The position numbers and the translations under genes are program-made. Below are positions 1 to 5,683 of a stretch of DNA of 7,949 bases, piece after piece (position 1 is the first letter of the stretch; every line of letters starts with the position of its first letter). Under the pieces are notes generated by a model. That model saw only the letters and a program-made list of their open reading frames with translations, did no database searches and was not told where the DNA came from. The stretch spans positions 1-7,949 of the forward strand of contig USSR01000306.1 of assembly GCA_900557355.1 (NCBI GenBank), in the 5' to 3' direction. Source of the stretch: an uncultured Bacteroides sp. GTDB lineage: Bacteria; Bacteroidota; Bacteroidia; Bacteroidales; Bacteroidaceae.

Positions 1-1057
1 CGTTCATCTCCAGTTCAGGGTTACTCTCTGCAAATATAAAACCTAATTTTTGATAAACCGGAATTAAATCGGAAAATAACAATGCGTTAACACCCTTGTT
101 CTGGTACTCCGGCTTCACTGCAACGAGCAATAAATCCAACATTTTGGCACGGCGTTTCATGAAGAGAGCCTTCAGCAGATAATACCATCCGAAGGGCAAT
201 AACCGTCCGTGTGCTTTTTGCAAAGCTTCGGACAAGGATGGCATGGAAATACCTACGCAAATCAGTTGGTCGTCGGCATCCGTGATAAGTGTCACCATAC
301 GCAGGTCTACAATAGGAAGGTACATCTTCACGTATTGGTCGATCTGTCGTTGTGACAGGGCGGAATATCCGAACAGGGGTTTATAAGCTTCGTTCATCAG
401 TTCAAAGATGGCCTGACCGTAATCTTGGGCAATCTTTTTCGCAGATGTATATTTTTTGATTTTGAGATTATACTTACGTTGAATGAGGTCGGAGATGCGT
501 TTGTGTTTGTCCGGTATGGCATCCGGAATATAAATTTTAAATTCCACCCAGTCGGCATCTTTTTCAAAGCCCATGCGCTCCATGTGTTGCGGGTAGTAAG
601 GGTAGTTATAGATGGTGGCCATTGTGCTGAGTTGATCGAAACCTTCGACAAGCATGCCTTCCGCATCGAAGTCTGTGAAACCCAAGGGACCTTGTATATG
701 AGTCATTCCCCGTTCTTTACCCCATTCTTCGACCGTACGGATCAATGCGTCGGAAACTTCGGGGTCATCGATGAAATCGATCCAGCCGAAGCGGACATTC
801 TTTTTATTCCAGGTCTGATTGGCTTTATGATTGATAATGGCAGCTACACGTCCTACTATCTGATTGTCTTTGTAAGCTAAGAAATACTCTGCTTCGCAGA
901 ATTCAAACGCTGCATTCTTCTTTTTGTTGAAGGTATTGAGCATGTCGTCGTAAAGATCGGGGACGGAGTAAGGATTGCCTTTGTATAGCCGGTAATTGAA
1001 GCGGATGAACCGTTTCAATTCTTTCATTGTGGAAGCTTTTTTGATTGTTATTGCCAT
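1..1057 (-). CDS. GNAT-family N-acetyltransferase-like protein (C-terminus outside window)
   Basis: The reverse strand is open for 352 codons from ATG at 1057 (MAITIKKAST...) to the window edge, ending ...NPELEMN with no stop. Two GNAT-like halves are visible. Residues about 55-130 hold the first: EAEYFLAYKDNQIVGRVAA, then FGWIDFIDDPEV, then EEWGKERGMTHIQGP. Residues about 250-345 hold the second, with an acetyl-CoA-loop-like motif A at 312-340 (VKPEYQNKGVNALLF, then YQKLGF). The stretch GMLVEGFDQ..YNYPYY..MGFEKDADW (134-170) is typical of a long cytoplasmic GNAT-like family that I recognise from Bacteroides. The acetyl acceptor is unknown. There is no signal peptide or membrane segment. The start is supported by a TATCTTTG -7 box 22 bp upstream. 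The gene follows the antiporter gene on the same strand after a 54-bp gap, but has its own probable promoter. Family call is fairly sure; substrate is not known. Confidence 0.9.
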   Translation of the reverse strand, partial: MAITIKKASTMKELKRFIRFNYRLYKGNPYSVPDLYDDMLNTFNKKKNAAFEFCEAEYFLAYKDNQIVGRVAAIINHKANQTWNKKNVRFGWIDFIDDPEVSDALIRTVEEWGKERGMTHIQGPLGFTDFDAEGMLVEGFDQLSTMATIYNYPYYPQHMERMGFEKDADWVEFKIYIPDAIPDKHKRISDLIQRKYNLKIKKYTSAKKIAQDYGQAIFELMNEAYKPLFGYSALSQRQIDQYVKMYLPIVDLRMVTLITDADDQLICVGISMPSLSEALQKAHGRLLPFGWYYLLKALFMKRRAKMLDLLLVAVKPEYQNKGVNALLFSDLIPVYQKLGFIFAESNPELEMN

Positions 1058-1079
1058 AATTTTATGTCTAATGAGAGGG

Positions 1080-1087
1080 CAAAGATA
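1080..1087 (-). promoter_or_regulatory. -7 promoter box of the GNAT gene
   Basis: The reverse strand reads TATCTTTG, an exact match to the Bacteroidetes -7 consensus TAnnTTTG, ending 22 bp before the start ATG. No convincing -33 TTTG lies 19-21 bp upstream; the nearest is TTTA with a slightly long spacing. The box suggests that the gene is not purely dependent on readthrough from the antiporter gene. Confidence 0.5.
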
Positions 1088-1111
1088 CATGATAATCTTT
1101 AAAATACCACT

Positions 1112-2074
1112 TTAAACATTATAAATAAGTACAACAGTATAAGCTATATAACAAAGTATCAGTATGCTGCCCTCAATGCGGGTAATGGTCCGTTTGGCGA
1201 AGAACAGTCCGAAAATCCAAAGCAGAATACTTGAACCTACCAGTACCAGCAGATCCAGATTAGTGATGCCTGCCAGATGTAGGGGTGTAATGGAAGCACT
1301 ACATCCCAGTACAAAGAAGATGTTGAAAAGATTGCTTCCGATTACATTACCGATAGCAATTTCAGGATTCTTTTTGAGGGCAGCTACGATGGAGGTAGCC
1401 AGTTCGGGTAGGGATGTACCGCCTGCCACAAGCGTCAGCCCGATGACGGACTCGCTGACTCCCAGACTGCGGGCAATGCCTGTGGCACCGTCTACAAAGA
1501 AGTTACCGCCGATGATAAGCCCTGCCAGTCCACCTATCATATATAGGGTAGACTGCCACATGGGAAGTTGCTTGATTTCTTCTTCGGGTGCTTCTCCTTC
1601 TTTCTTTCCCTGAAAGGCGATTGCAAAGGTATATCCCAAAAAGATGATAAAGAAGCAGAGCAATAGCAAGCCATCCGTAGTGCTGAGAATATTTTCTGCA
1701 CTATGATCCAATAATACATCGTTGGCACAAATCAGCAGTACGATGGAAGAAAGGATGCAGAGAGGTATTTCCTTACGTAACGTATTTTGAGAGATGACGA
1801 TAGGGGCAAAGAGTGCTGTACAACCCACAATCATCAAGGTATTGAAGATGTTGCTACCTACCACATTTCCGATGGCAATGTCCGCGCTGCCTTTCAGGGC
1901 GGAAGATACACTAACCGTCAGCTCCGGAGCAGATGTTCCGAAAGCTACGATGGTAAGTCCGATAACGATAGACGGTATATGAAAACGCTTGGCAATGGAT
2001 GCGGCTCCGTCTGTTAGTCCATTGGCACCTAAGAGTATGAGGAGAAGTCCCCCAATCAGGAAAAGAATATCCAT
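1112..2074 (-). CDS. Sodium/calcium antiporter, YrbG-type (CaCA superfamily)
   Basis: This 320-residue inner-membrane cation/calcium exchanger is complete and has the usual length for bacterial YrbG-like proteins. It shows the two inverted alpha repeats that build the ion-binding site. Alpha-1 has GTSAPEL at 46-52 and GNVVGSNIFN at 69-78; alpha-2 has GGTSLPEL at 218-225 and GNVIGSNLFN at 242-251. Glu51 and Glu224 are the conserved carboxylates expected to coordinate calcium. About ten hydrophobic helices can be seen, split by a charged cytoplasmic-looking loop at about 156-170 (GKKEGEAPEEEIKQ). By family it should exchange sodium or protons for calcium across the inner membrane. The start at 2074 is supported by a TATATTTG -7 box 19 bp upstream, with no Shine-Dalgarno sequence, as is common in Bacteroides. 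It diverges from the mechanosensitive channel gene. Confidence 0.95.
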   Translation of the reverse strand: MDILFLIGGLLLILLGANGLTDGAASIAKRFHIPSIVIGLTIVAFGTSAPELTVSVSSALKGSADIAIGNVVGSNIFNTLMIVGCTALFAPIVISQNTLRKEIPLCILSSIVLLICANDVLLDHSAENILSTTDGLLLLCFFIIFLGYTFAIAFQGKKEGEAPEEEIKQLPMWQSTLYMIGGLAGLIIGGNFFVDGATGIARSLGVSESVIGLTLVAGGTSLPELATSIVAALKKNPEIAIGNVIGSNLFNIFFVLGCSASITPLHLAGITNLDLLVLVGSSILLWIFGLFFAKRTITRIEGSILILCYIAYTVVLIYNV

Positions 2075-2093
2075 AAGAATACTGATTTTTGTG

Positions 2094-2101
2094 CAAATAT
2101 A
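2094..2101 (-). promoter_or_regulatory. -7 promoter box of the antiporter gene
   Basis: The reverse strand reads TATATTTG, an exact TAnnTTTG match, ending 19 bp before the antiporter ATG. The -33 region is T-rich (GTTTTTCAC) without a clean TTTG. It lies in the 120-bp divergent spacer, 35 bp from the plus-strand -7 box. Confidence 0.55.
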
Positions 2102-2136
2102 ATTAATTCCTTTTATGATAAGTGAAAAACATTCCG

Positions 2137-2144
2137 TATGTTTG
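2137..2144 (+). promoter_or_regulatory. -7 promoter box of the MscS-type channel gene
   Basis: TATGTTTG matches TAnnTTTG and ends 50 bp before the channel ATG. About 20 bp upstream is TTTATG at 2112-2117, a weak -33 candidate. The upstream part of this promoter overlaps the antiporter promoter region on the other strand. Confidence 0.5.
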
Positions 2145-2181
2145 GCGCGTTAAACAATTTATAATTTTAAGTAACCTGATT

Positions 2182-2186
2182 AAGGA
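2182..2186 (+). promoter_or_regulatory. Shine-Dalgarno site of the channel gene
   Basis: AAGGA lies 8 bases before the ATG at 2195. This supports the chosen start, and is notable because the other genes in the window lack an obvious ribosome binding site. Confidence 0.5.
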
Positions 2187-2194
2187 CTTTTAAT

Positions 2195-3997
2195 ATGAAG
2201 GGAATTCGGGCGTTGTGTTTTGGGCTGTTACTGCTGTTCGCGAGTGGTGCATCCGCCCAGTTGGTAGAGAAGGTTTTGGACATCTTGAATGAAGATACAT
2301 TGGGAACAATGGTTGCTCAAAAGTCGGATACTGATTCATTACATCTGTTGAAGATTAAAGAGGATCTGGAGACATCAAGATTGAATGAGGCTAATCTCAG
2401 GATGGAGATAGAGCAGATGAAGCTGAAGTATGATGCAGCGGACTCTCTGAAGCTGGCCAAACAGCGGTTACGTATCGATTCGCTCAGAAGAATGACTCCG
2501 GGTATTCCTGTAATTGTGGAAGGCGATACATTATATTACCTGTTTGCCAAACGTGGCGGTCACACTCCCCAGCAGCGTGCCGAGATGAATGCGGCGGCAA
2601 TTACGGAACTGGGCAAACGATTCAATCTTCAGCCGGATTCGGTTTATATAGAAAGCAGTGATATTGTTACCGATCTGATGTATGGCAATAAAGTTCTTTC
2701 TTCTTTCACGGATCAAGATGGCCTTTGGGAAGGCTGTTCACGCGACCAGTTGGCGGCTGCCAAACGGAAAGCGATAGTGGACAAGTTGAAGGTTATGAAG
2801 GATGAGCGTAGTCTGTGGCAGCTTGGTAAGCGTATTCTTTATTTTATTCTTGTAATTGTAGGCCAGTTCCTGTTGTTTAAACTCACTATCTGGCTGTTCA
2901 ATAAGCTGAAAGCCCGTATTCAACGTCTGAAAGATACTAAACTAAAGCCTATTTCTATTCAGGATTACGAGTTACTGGACACACAGAAGCAGGTAAACCT
3001 GCTTGTCTTCCTGGCAAGTCTGCTGCGCTATGCCGTCATGCTGCTTCAGTTGATTTTGACGGTGCCATTACTCTTTGCTATATTCCCTCAAACCAAAGAT
3101 CTTGCTTATAAGTTGTTCTCGTATATCTGGGAGCCGATAAAGAGCATTTTCCTGGGTATAGTGGAGTATATTCCCAACTTGTTTACCATCTTTGTGATAT
3201 GGCTTGCCGTGAAGTATCTGGTGCGACTGGTTCGTTATCTTGCCAGTGAAATACAGTCGGAACGGCTGAAGATAGGCGGCTTTTATGCCGACTGGGCTAT
3301 GCCGACGTTCCACATTGTGCGCTTCCTGCTTTATGCATTTATGATTGCTATGATTTATCCCTACCTGCCTGGCTCCAAATCGGGGGTCTTTCAGGGAATA
3401 TCAGTCTTTGTCGGATTGATTGTTTCGCTGGGATCGAGTACGGTGATCGGGAATATCATTGCAGGACTGGTTATCACGTATATGCGTCCGTTTAAGTTGG
3501 GTGACCGTATTAAGCTGAATGATACAACGGGAAATGTGATTGAGAAGACACCGTTGGTAACGCGTATCCGTACGCCGAAGAATGAGGTAGTTACGATTCC
3601 TAACTCTTTTATTATGTCTTCGCATACGGTGAATTTCAGCCAGTCGGCACGCGACTACGGGCTGATAATTCATTCGGAAGTGAGCATCGGATACGATATT
3701 CCATGGCGAAAGACCCATCAGCTTCTGATTGAAGCGGCGCTGAATACTCCCGGAGTAGTGGATGACCCGCGTCCGTTTGTACTGGAAACATCTCTTCAGG
3801 ATTATTATCCCGTCTATCAGGTGAATGCATATATTAAAGATGCCAATCAGTTGGCACAGGTTTATTCTGATTTGCACCAGAATATTCAGGATCGGTTTAA
3901 TGAAGAAGGCATAGAAATAATGTCGCCCCACTATATTGCTACGCGAGATGGTAGTGAGACGACTATACCTAAGGATGACCTCCGGGAAAAGAAATGA
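2195..3997 (+). CDS. MscS-family mechanosensitive ion channel with periplasmic coiled coil
   Basis: This 600-residue protein is about twice the length of E. coli MscS. Residues 1-21 form a signal peptide ending in ASA, with likely cleavage before Gln22. Residues about 45-100 are rich in Leu, Glu, Lys and Arg with coiled-coil character, and the periplasmic part runs to about 205. Membrane helices appear at about 211-237, 268-297, 314-345, 369-392 and 398-430; the last is the pore-lining helix (GVFQGISVFVGLIVSLGSS and on). The MscS beta domain follows: RPFKLGDRIKL (431-441), then TRIRTPKNEVVTIPNSFI (456-473). An alpha/beta C-terminal domain runs to about 580. Positive loops at 238-252 and 343-360 fit a cytoplasmic C-terminus. 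By family it opens under membrane tension and releases solutes during osmotic downshock. The start is supported by AAGGA 8 bases upstream. It is transcribed away from the antiporter gene. Confidence 0.94.
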   Translation: MKGIRALCFGLLLLFASGASAQLVEKVLDILNEDTLGTMVAQKSDTDSLHLLKIKEDLETSRLNEANLRMEIEQMKLKYDAADSLKLAKQRLRIDSLRRMTPGIPVIVEGDTLYYLFAKRGGHTPQQRAEMNAAAITELGKRFNLQPDSVYIESSDIVTDLMYGNKVLSSFTDQDGLWEGCSRDQLAAAKRKAIVDKLKVMKDERSLWQLGKRILYFILVIVGQFLLFKLTIWLFNKLKARIQRLKDTKLKPISIQDYELLDTQKQVNLLVFLASLLRYAVMLLQLILTVPLLFAIFPQTKDLAYKLFSYIWEPIKSIFLGIVEYIPNLFTIFVIWLAVKYLVRLVRYLASEIQSERLKIGGFYADWAMPTFHIVRFLLYAFMIAMIYPYLPGSKSGVFQGISVFVGLIVSLGSSTVIGNIIAGLVITYMRPFKLGDRIKLNDTTGNVIEKTPLVTRIRTPKNEVVTIPNSFIMSSHTVNFSQSARDYGLIIHSEVSIGYDIPWRKTHQLLIEAALNTPGVVDDPRPFVLETSLQDYYPVYQVNAYIKDANQLAQVYSDLHQNIQDRFNEEGIEIMSPHYIATRDGSETTIPKDDLREKK

Positions 3998-4026
3998 TGG
4001 CATTTACAAGTTATTTCCCTCGCGAT

Positions 4027-4131
4027 GTAAAAGCATTTCTTTCAGTATGTAACGACCTTTACCGCCTATTGTAAAGCTCTTTACCTCGGCGCGTAAATGG
4101 AGTTACAGTGCGGGGGTAACATGTCTTTTAC
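4027..4131. repeat. Five-unit array of 22-bp palindromic repeats
   Basis: GTAA recurs at 4027, 4049, 4071, 4093 and 4116, so the spacing is 22, 22, 22 and 23 bp. In units 2, 3 and 4 GTAA is followed after exactly six bases by TTAC (4059, 4081, 4103). Unit 5 has eight bases between (TTAC at 4128), and in unit 1 the right arm has decayed to TTCT. Unit 3 is the best palindrome, GTAAAG-CT-CTTTAC. Arms are conserved while inner bases and the 8-9 base spacers vary, so the array is not a simple satellite. It occupies the gap between the channel stop and the converging lipoprotein gene, whose TAA stop lies inside the last TTAC. Transcripts could fold alternative hairpins such as CTTTAC(4057-4062)/GTAAAG(4071-4076). 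It may bind a protein or act as a terminator; its function is unknown. Confidence 0.7.
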
Positions 4132-4451
4132 CGTGCCATCACAATTTCCGAATAAGGATAGCCGATGCCGGGAACGGCTTGCCAACTTTTGCTCACCAAA
4201 TCGTAAGCATAGATCAGCCTTCCTCCCCGATTTGTATCGAATAGAACGTAAAGTTTCAGTGTCTCCGTATCTTTAGCGAGCATGGTTACTGAACGTGCCG
4301 AATTGGGGAATGTGGCGAAAGGCTCTTCCAAGCTCATCGTAGCTTGATTCCAAAGACACAGATCTGTCCGGCCATCATCGGCTCTTACTACGGCATATCC
4401 GCCGGTGCGTACGTATTTGGTAGTTCCGGTGTCTTTTCCTGAGATTATTGT
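4128..4451 (-). pseudogene. 3' remainder of the lipoprotein gene, beyond the in-frame TGA
   Basis: After the TGA at 4454-4452 the same reading frame continues open for 107 codons (TIISGKDTGTTKY... to ...YSEIVMAR) and ends in TAA at 4128-4130. The segment still looks like protein of the same family: GGYAVVRADDGRTDLCLWNQ reads as one propeller-like strand set. IYAYDLVSKSWQAVPG matches FSYDLSMRFWQDMG from the upstream part. No frameshift or second stop is present, so the break is a single codon. An internal ATG at 4337 could in principle start a 69-residue peptide, but no ribosome binding site precedes it. Restored, the gene would encode 429 residues including the interrupted position. A sequencing error or stop readthrough remains possible. 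Confidence 0.7.
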
Positions 4452-5417
4452 TCAGAAGGGAATGAGTGCGGTGGCCTGTATCGGTTCGCCGGTATATACC
4501 TTCCTACTACTTGGGTCCAAGCTCAGTGCTACGGGTGTGAAACTGTTGTTTCCATTATCAGCCGAGAGCAGCAGATAACTGTCACTCTGTACGCCGGGAT
4601 AGCGTGTCAGAGCTTCAGGCTTTATGTTGGCAGGCAGTTCGTAGTGGTAATTCAGAGTTTGGTTTATGTCACGGGTATAGGGCCATGATCCGATAGATGC
4701 CAGCATCATTTCATTGTCAGATATTTGCCTTACGGCTATTATGGAGCTTTGGCCGTTGCAGAGAGTCAATATATTTTTGAGCCCCATATCTTGCCAGAAA
4801 CGCATGGAGAGGTCGTAGCTGAATACACTACGCACTCCATCTTTCGTCTGTATTCCGCAGAGGTTCTGAGTCTCAGGAACATTTGCTACGCAGGAGAAAT
4901 CTTTCTGGTCTTCTGTCAGTCCCACGATGTTTGTGGGAGTGCCATTTGTGAGGTTTACGTGCTCGATGCAATTATTATAACCCGTGCTGGAATGGGAATT
5001 GACAATGCCATAGAGCTGGAACTCTTTGGGTGCTTCACCGTTGGTAACAGCAATCTCACCAAGCGTCATGATATCGCCGGAACGGCGCAGGCGTACCTTG
5101 GTGGTTGAGGCAGGGTAGTGTCCGGGTGCCAGGAAAGTGATGCTTGTGGAAGTCTGCTCTACCATGACGGGTGATACTCCGAGGGCATATCCCTGATAGT
5201 TCATTGCGGGTTGGTCGGGAAGCGGCCAATAGATTTCGAACATTATGTCGTCATCGGATTGAAAACCTTGTGCTTTAATCGTGACCTTGTCACCGGGGTT
5301 GAAGCTGGTCTGTGTGGGCATTACGATATCGGTTACCAGGATCGGTTCTTTGTTTTCATCTTTGGCACATGCAGCAAACAGCAGACAAAGTAGCAGAAAG
5401 AGAGATAAGTTCTTCAT
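4452..5417 (-). CDS. Surface lipoprotein, IPT/TIG-like plus propeller-like repeats, cut short by TGA
   Basis: This open part gives 321 residues. A lipoprotein signal (MKNLSLFLLLCLLFAAC) places the lipidated cysteine at residue 17. The following AKDE fits the K-(D/E)2 surface-export signal described for Bacteroidetes lipoproteins, so the product is probably on the cell surface. Residues about 26-126 look like an IPT/TIG-type Ig fold (TSFNPGDKVTIKAQGF, later TSITFLAPG and TKVRLRRSGD). From about 133 the protein resembles beta-propeller or kelch-like repeats, for example FSYDLSMRFWQDMG at 199-212. I do not recognise a named family or a catalytic motif; binding of a glycan or protein is only a guess. 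The frame stops at TGA after ...TALIPF and continues open downstream, so this is either a truncated product or a gene under decay. It diverges from the LruC-domain lipoprotein gene. Confidence 0.8.
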   Translation of the reverse strand: MKNLSLFLLLCLLFAACAKDENKEPILVTDIVMPTQTSFNPGDKVTIKAQGFQSDDDIMFEIYWPLPDQPAMNYQGYALGVSPVMVEQTSTSITFLAPGHYPASTTKVRLRRSGDIMTLGEIAVTNGEAPKEFQLYGIVNSHSSTGYNNCIEHVNLTNGTPTNIVGLTEDQKDFSCVANVPETQNLCGIQTKDGVRSVFSYDLSMRFWQDMGLKNILTLCNGQSSIIAVRQISDNEMMLASIGSWPYTRDINQTLNYHYELPANIKPEALTRYPGVQSDSYLLLSADNGNNSFTPVALSLDPSSRKVYTGEPIQATALIPF

Positions 5418-5439
5418 AGCGTTTCTATTTTTAATGCGA

Positions 5440-5447
5440 CAAATGTA
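5440..5447 (-). promoter_or_regulatory. -7 promoter box of the interrupted lipoprotein gene
   Basis: The reverse strand reads TACATTTG, an exact TAnnTTTG match, 22 bp before the ATG at 5417. No clear -33 TTTG is seen at 19-21 bp upstream. Its presence suggests that the interrupted gene may still be transcribed. Confidence 0.5.
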
Positions 5448-5574
5448 GCGTTTTCTACTGAGATTCTTTCTTTTTTGTCTGATATTATACTTCCACTTAA
5501 CTTAAATCTATAGAAAGAAAATAATTCTCGAAATTGACTTCTTTCCACTATCTCTTTTCCTAAAAATAAATATC

Positions 5575-5591
5575 TTGCATAACAAATGCAA
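5575..5591. repeat. Short dyad upstream of the LruC-domain gene promoter
   Basis: TTGCAT-AACAA-ATGCAA is a perfect 6-bp inverted repeat with a 5-bp spacer. Its centre lies about 24 bp upstream of the -33 box and roughly 60 bp before the expected transcription start, a typical place for an activator. The rest of the 266-bp intergenic region (5418-5683) is AT-rich, and apart from the promoters and the dyad at 5626 I see nothing else in it. Confidence 0.35.
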
Positions 5592-5606
5592 CTTTATCCT
5601 TGATTA

Positions 5607-5638
5607 TTTGGATACATTTATTGTATTTTGTCTCTTTG
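5607..5638 (+). promoter_or_regulatory. Promoter of the LruC-domain lipoprotein gene
   Basis: TTTG at 5607-5610 is followed after exactly 20 bp by TCTCTTTG at 5631-5638. This fits the Bacteroidetes layout TTTG-N19-21-TAnnTTTG with one mismatch (TC for TA). Transcription would begin near 5643-5647, giving a leader of about 40 bases before the ATG at 5684. No Shine-Dalgarno site is visible in the leader (ACAAACATAAACCAA). Confidence 0.6.
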
Positions 5639-5648
5639 TAAGACAAAA
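5626..5648. repeat. Perfect inverted repeat overlapping the -7 box (possible operator)
   Basis: TTTTGTCT (5626-5633), seven bases, then AGACAAAA (5641-5648) form a perfect 8-bp dyad. The left arm covers the start of the -7 element and the right arm covers the expected transcription start. A protein bound here would block RNA polymerase, so an operator is the natural reading. A role as an RNA hairpin is unlikely, since most of the dyad lies before the expected start. Confidence 0.45.
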
Positions 5649-5683
5649 CGAGAACCTGCTATTTTTTTACAAACATAAACCAA

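Noticed and set aside
425..880. Plus-strand 151-codon open frame.
   Set aside because: It lies wholly opposite the GNAT gene, whose minus-strand frame is coherent and family-like; this is a shadow.
3401..4003. Minus-strand 200-codon open frame opposite the channel gene.
   Set aside because: It is antisense to the conserved MscS pore and beta domain and its product has no family features.
4027..4131. CRISPR array.
   Set aside because: The repeat is too short and imperfect and the spacers are only 8-9 bases. There are no cas genes nearby.
4128..4337. Independent 69-residue gene starting at the ATG at 4337.
   Set aside because: It is in the same frame as the upstream lipoprotein gene, continues open back to the TGA, has no ribosome binding site and matches the repeat pattern of the upstream protein.
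4452..4454. Selenocysteine codon at the in-frame TGA.
   Set aside because: Nothing in the protein suggests a redox site, I saw no convincing SECIS-like hairpin directly after it, and surface lipoproteins of this kind are not known selenoproteins.
5464..5519. TTCTTTC and GAAAGAA as an inverted repeat in the divergent spacer.
   Set aside because: Seven bases of low-complexity sequence 43 bp apart in AT-rich DNA are expected by chance.
5473..5648. TTTTGTCT at 5473-5480 and AGACAAAA at 5641-5648 flank the LruC-domain gene promoter, which could suggest an invertible promoter segment.
   Set aside because: The match is only 8 low-complexity bases, does not extend on either side, and no invertase gene is in the window. 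Known Bacteroides invertible promoters have longer flanking repeats.
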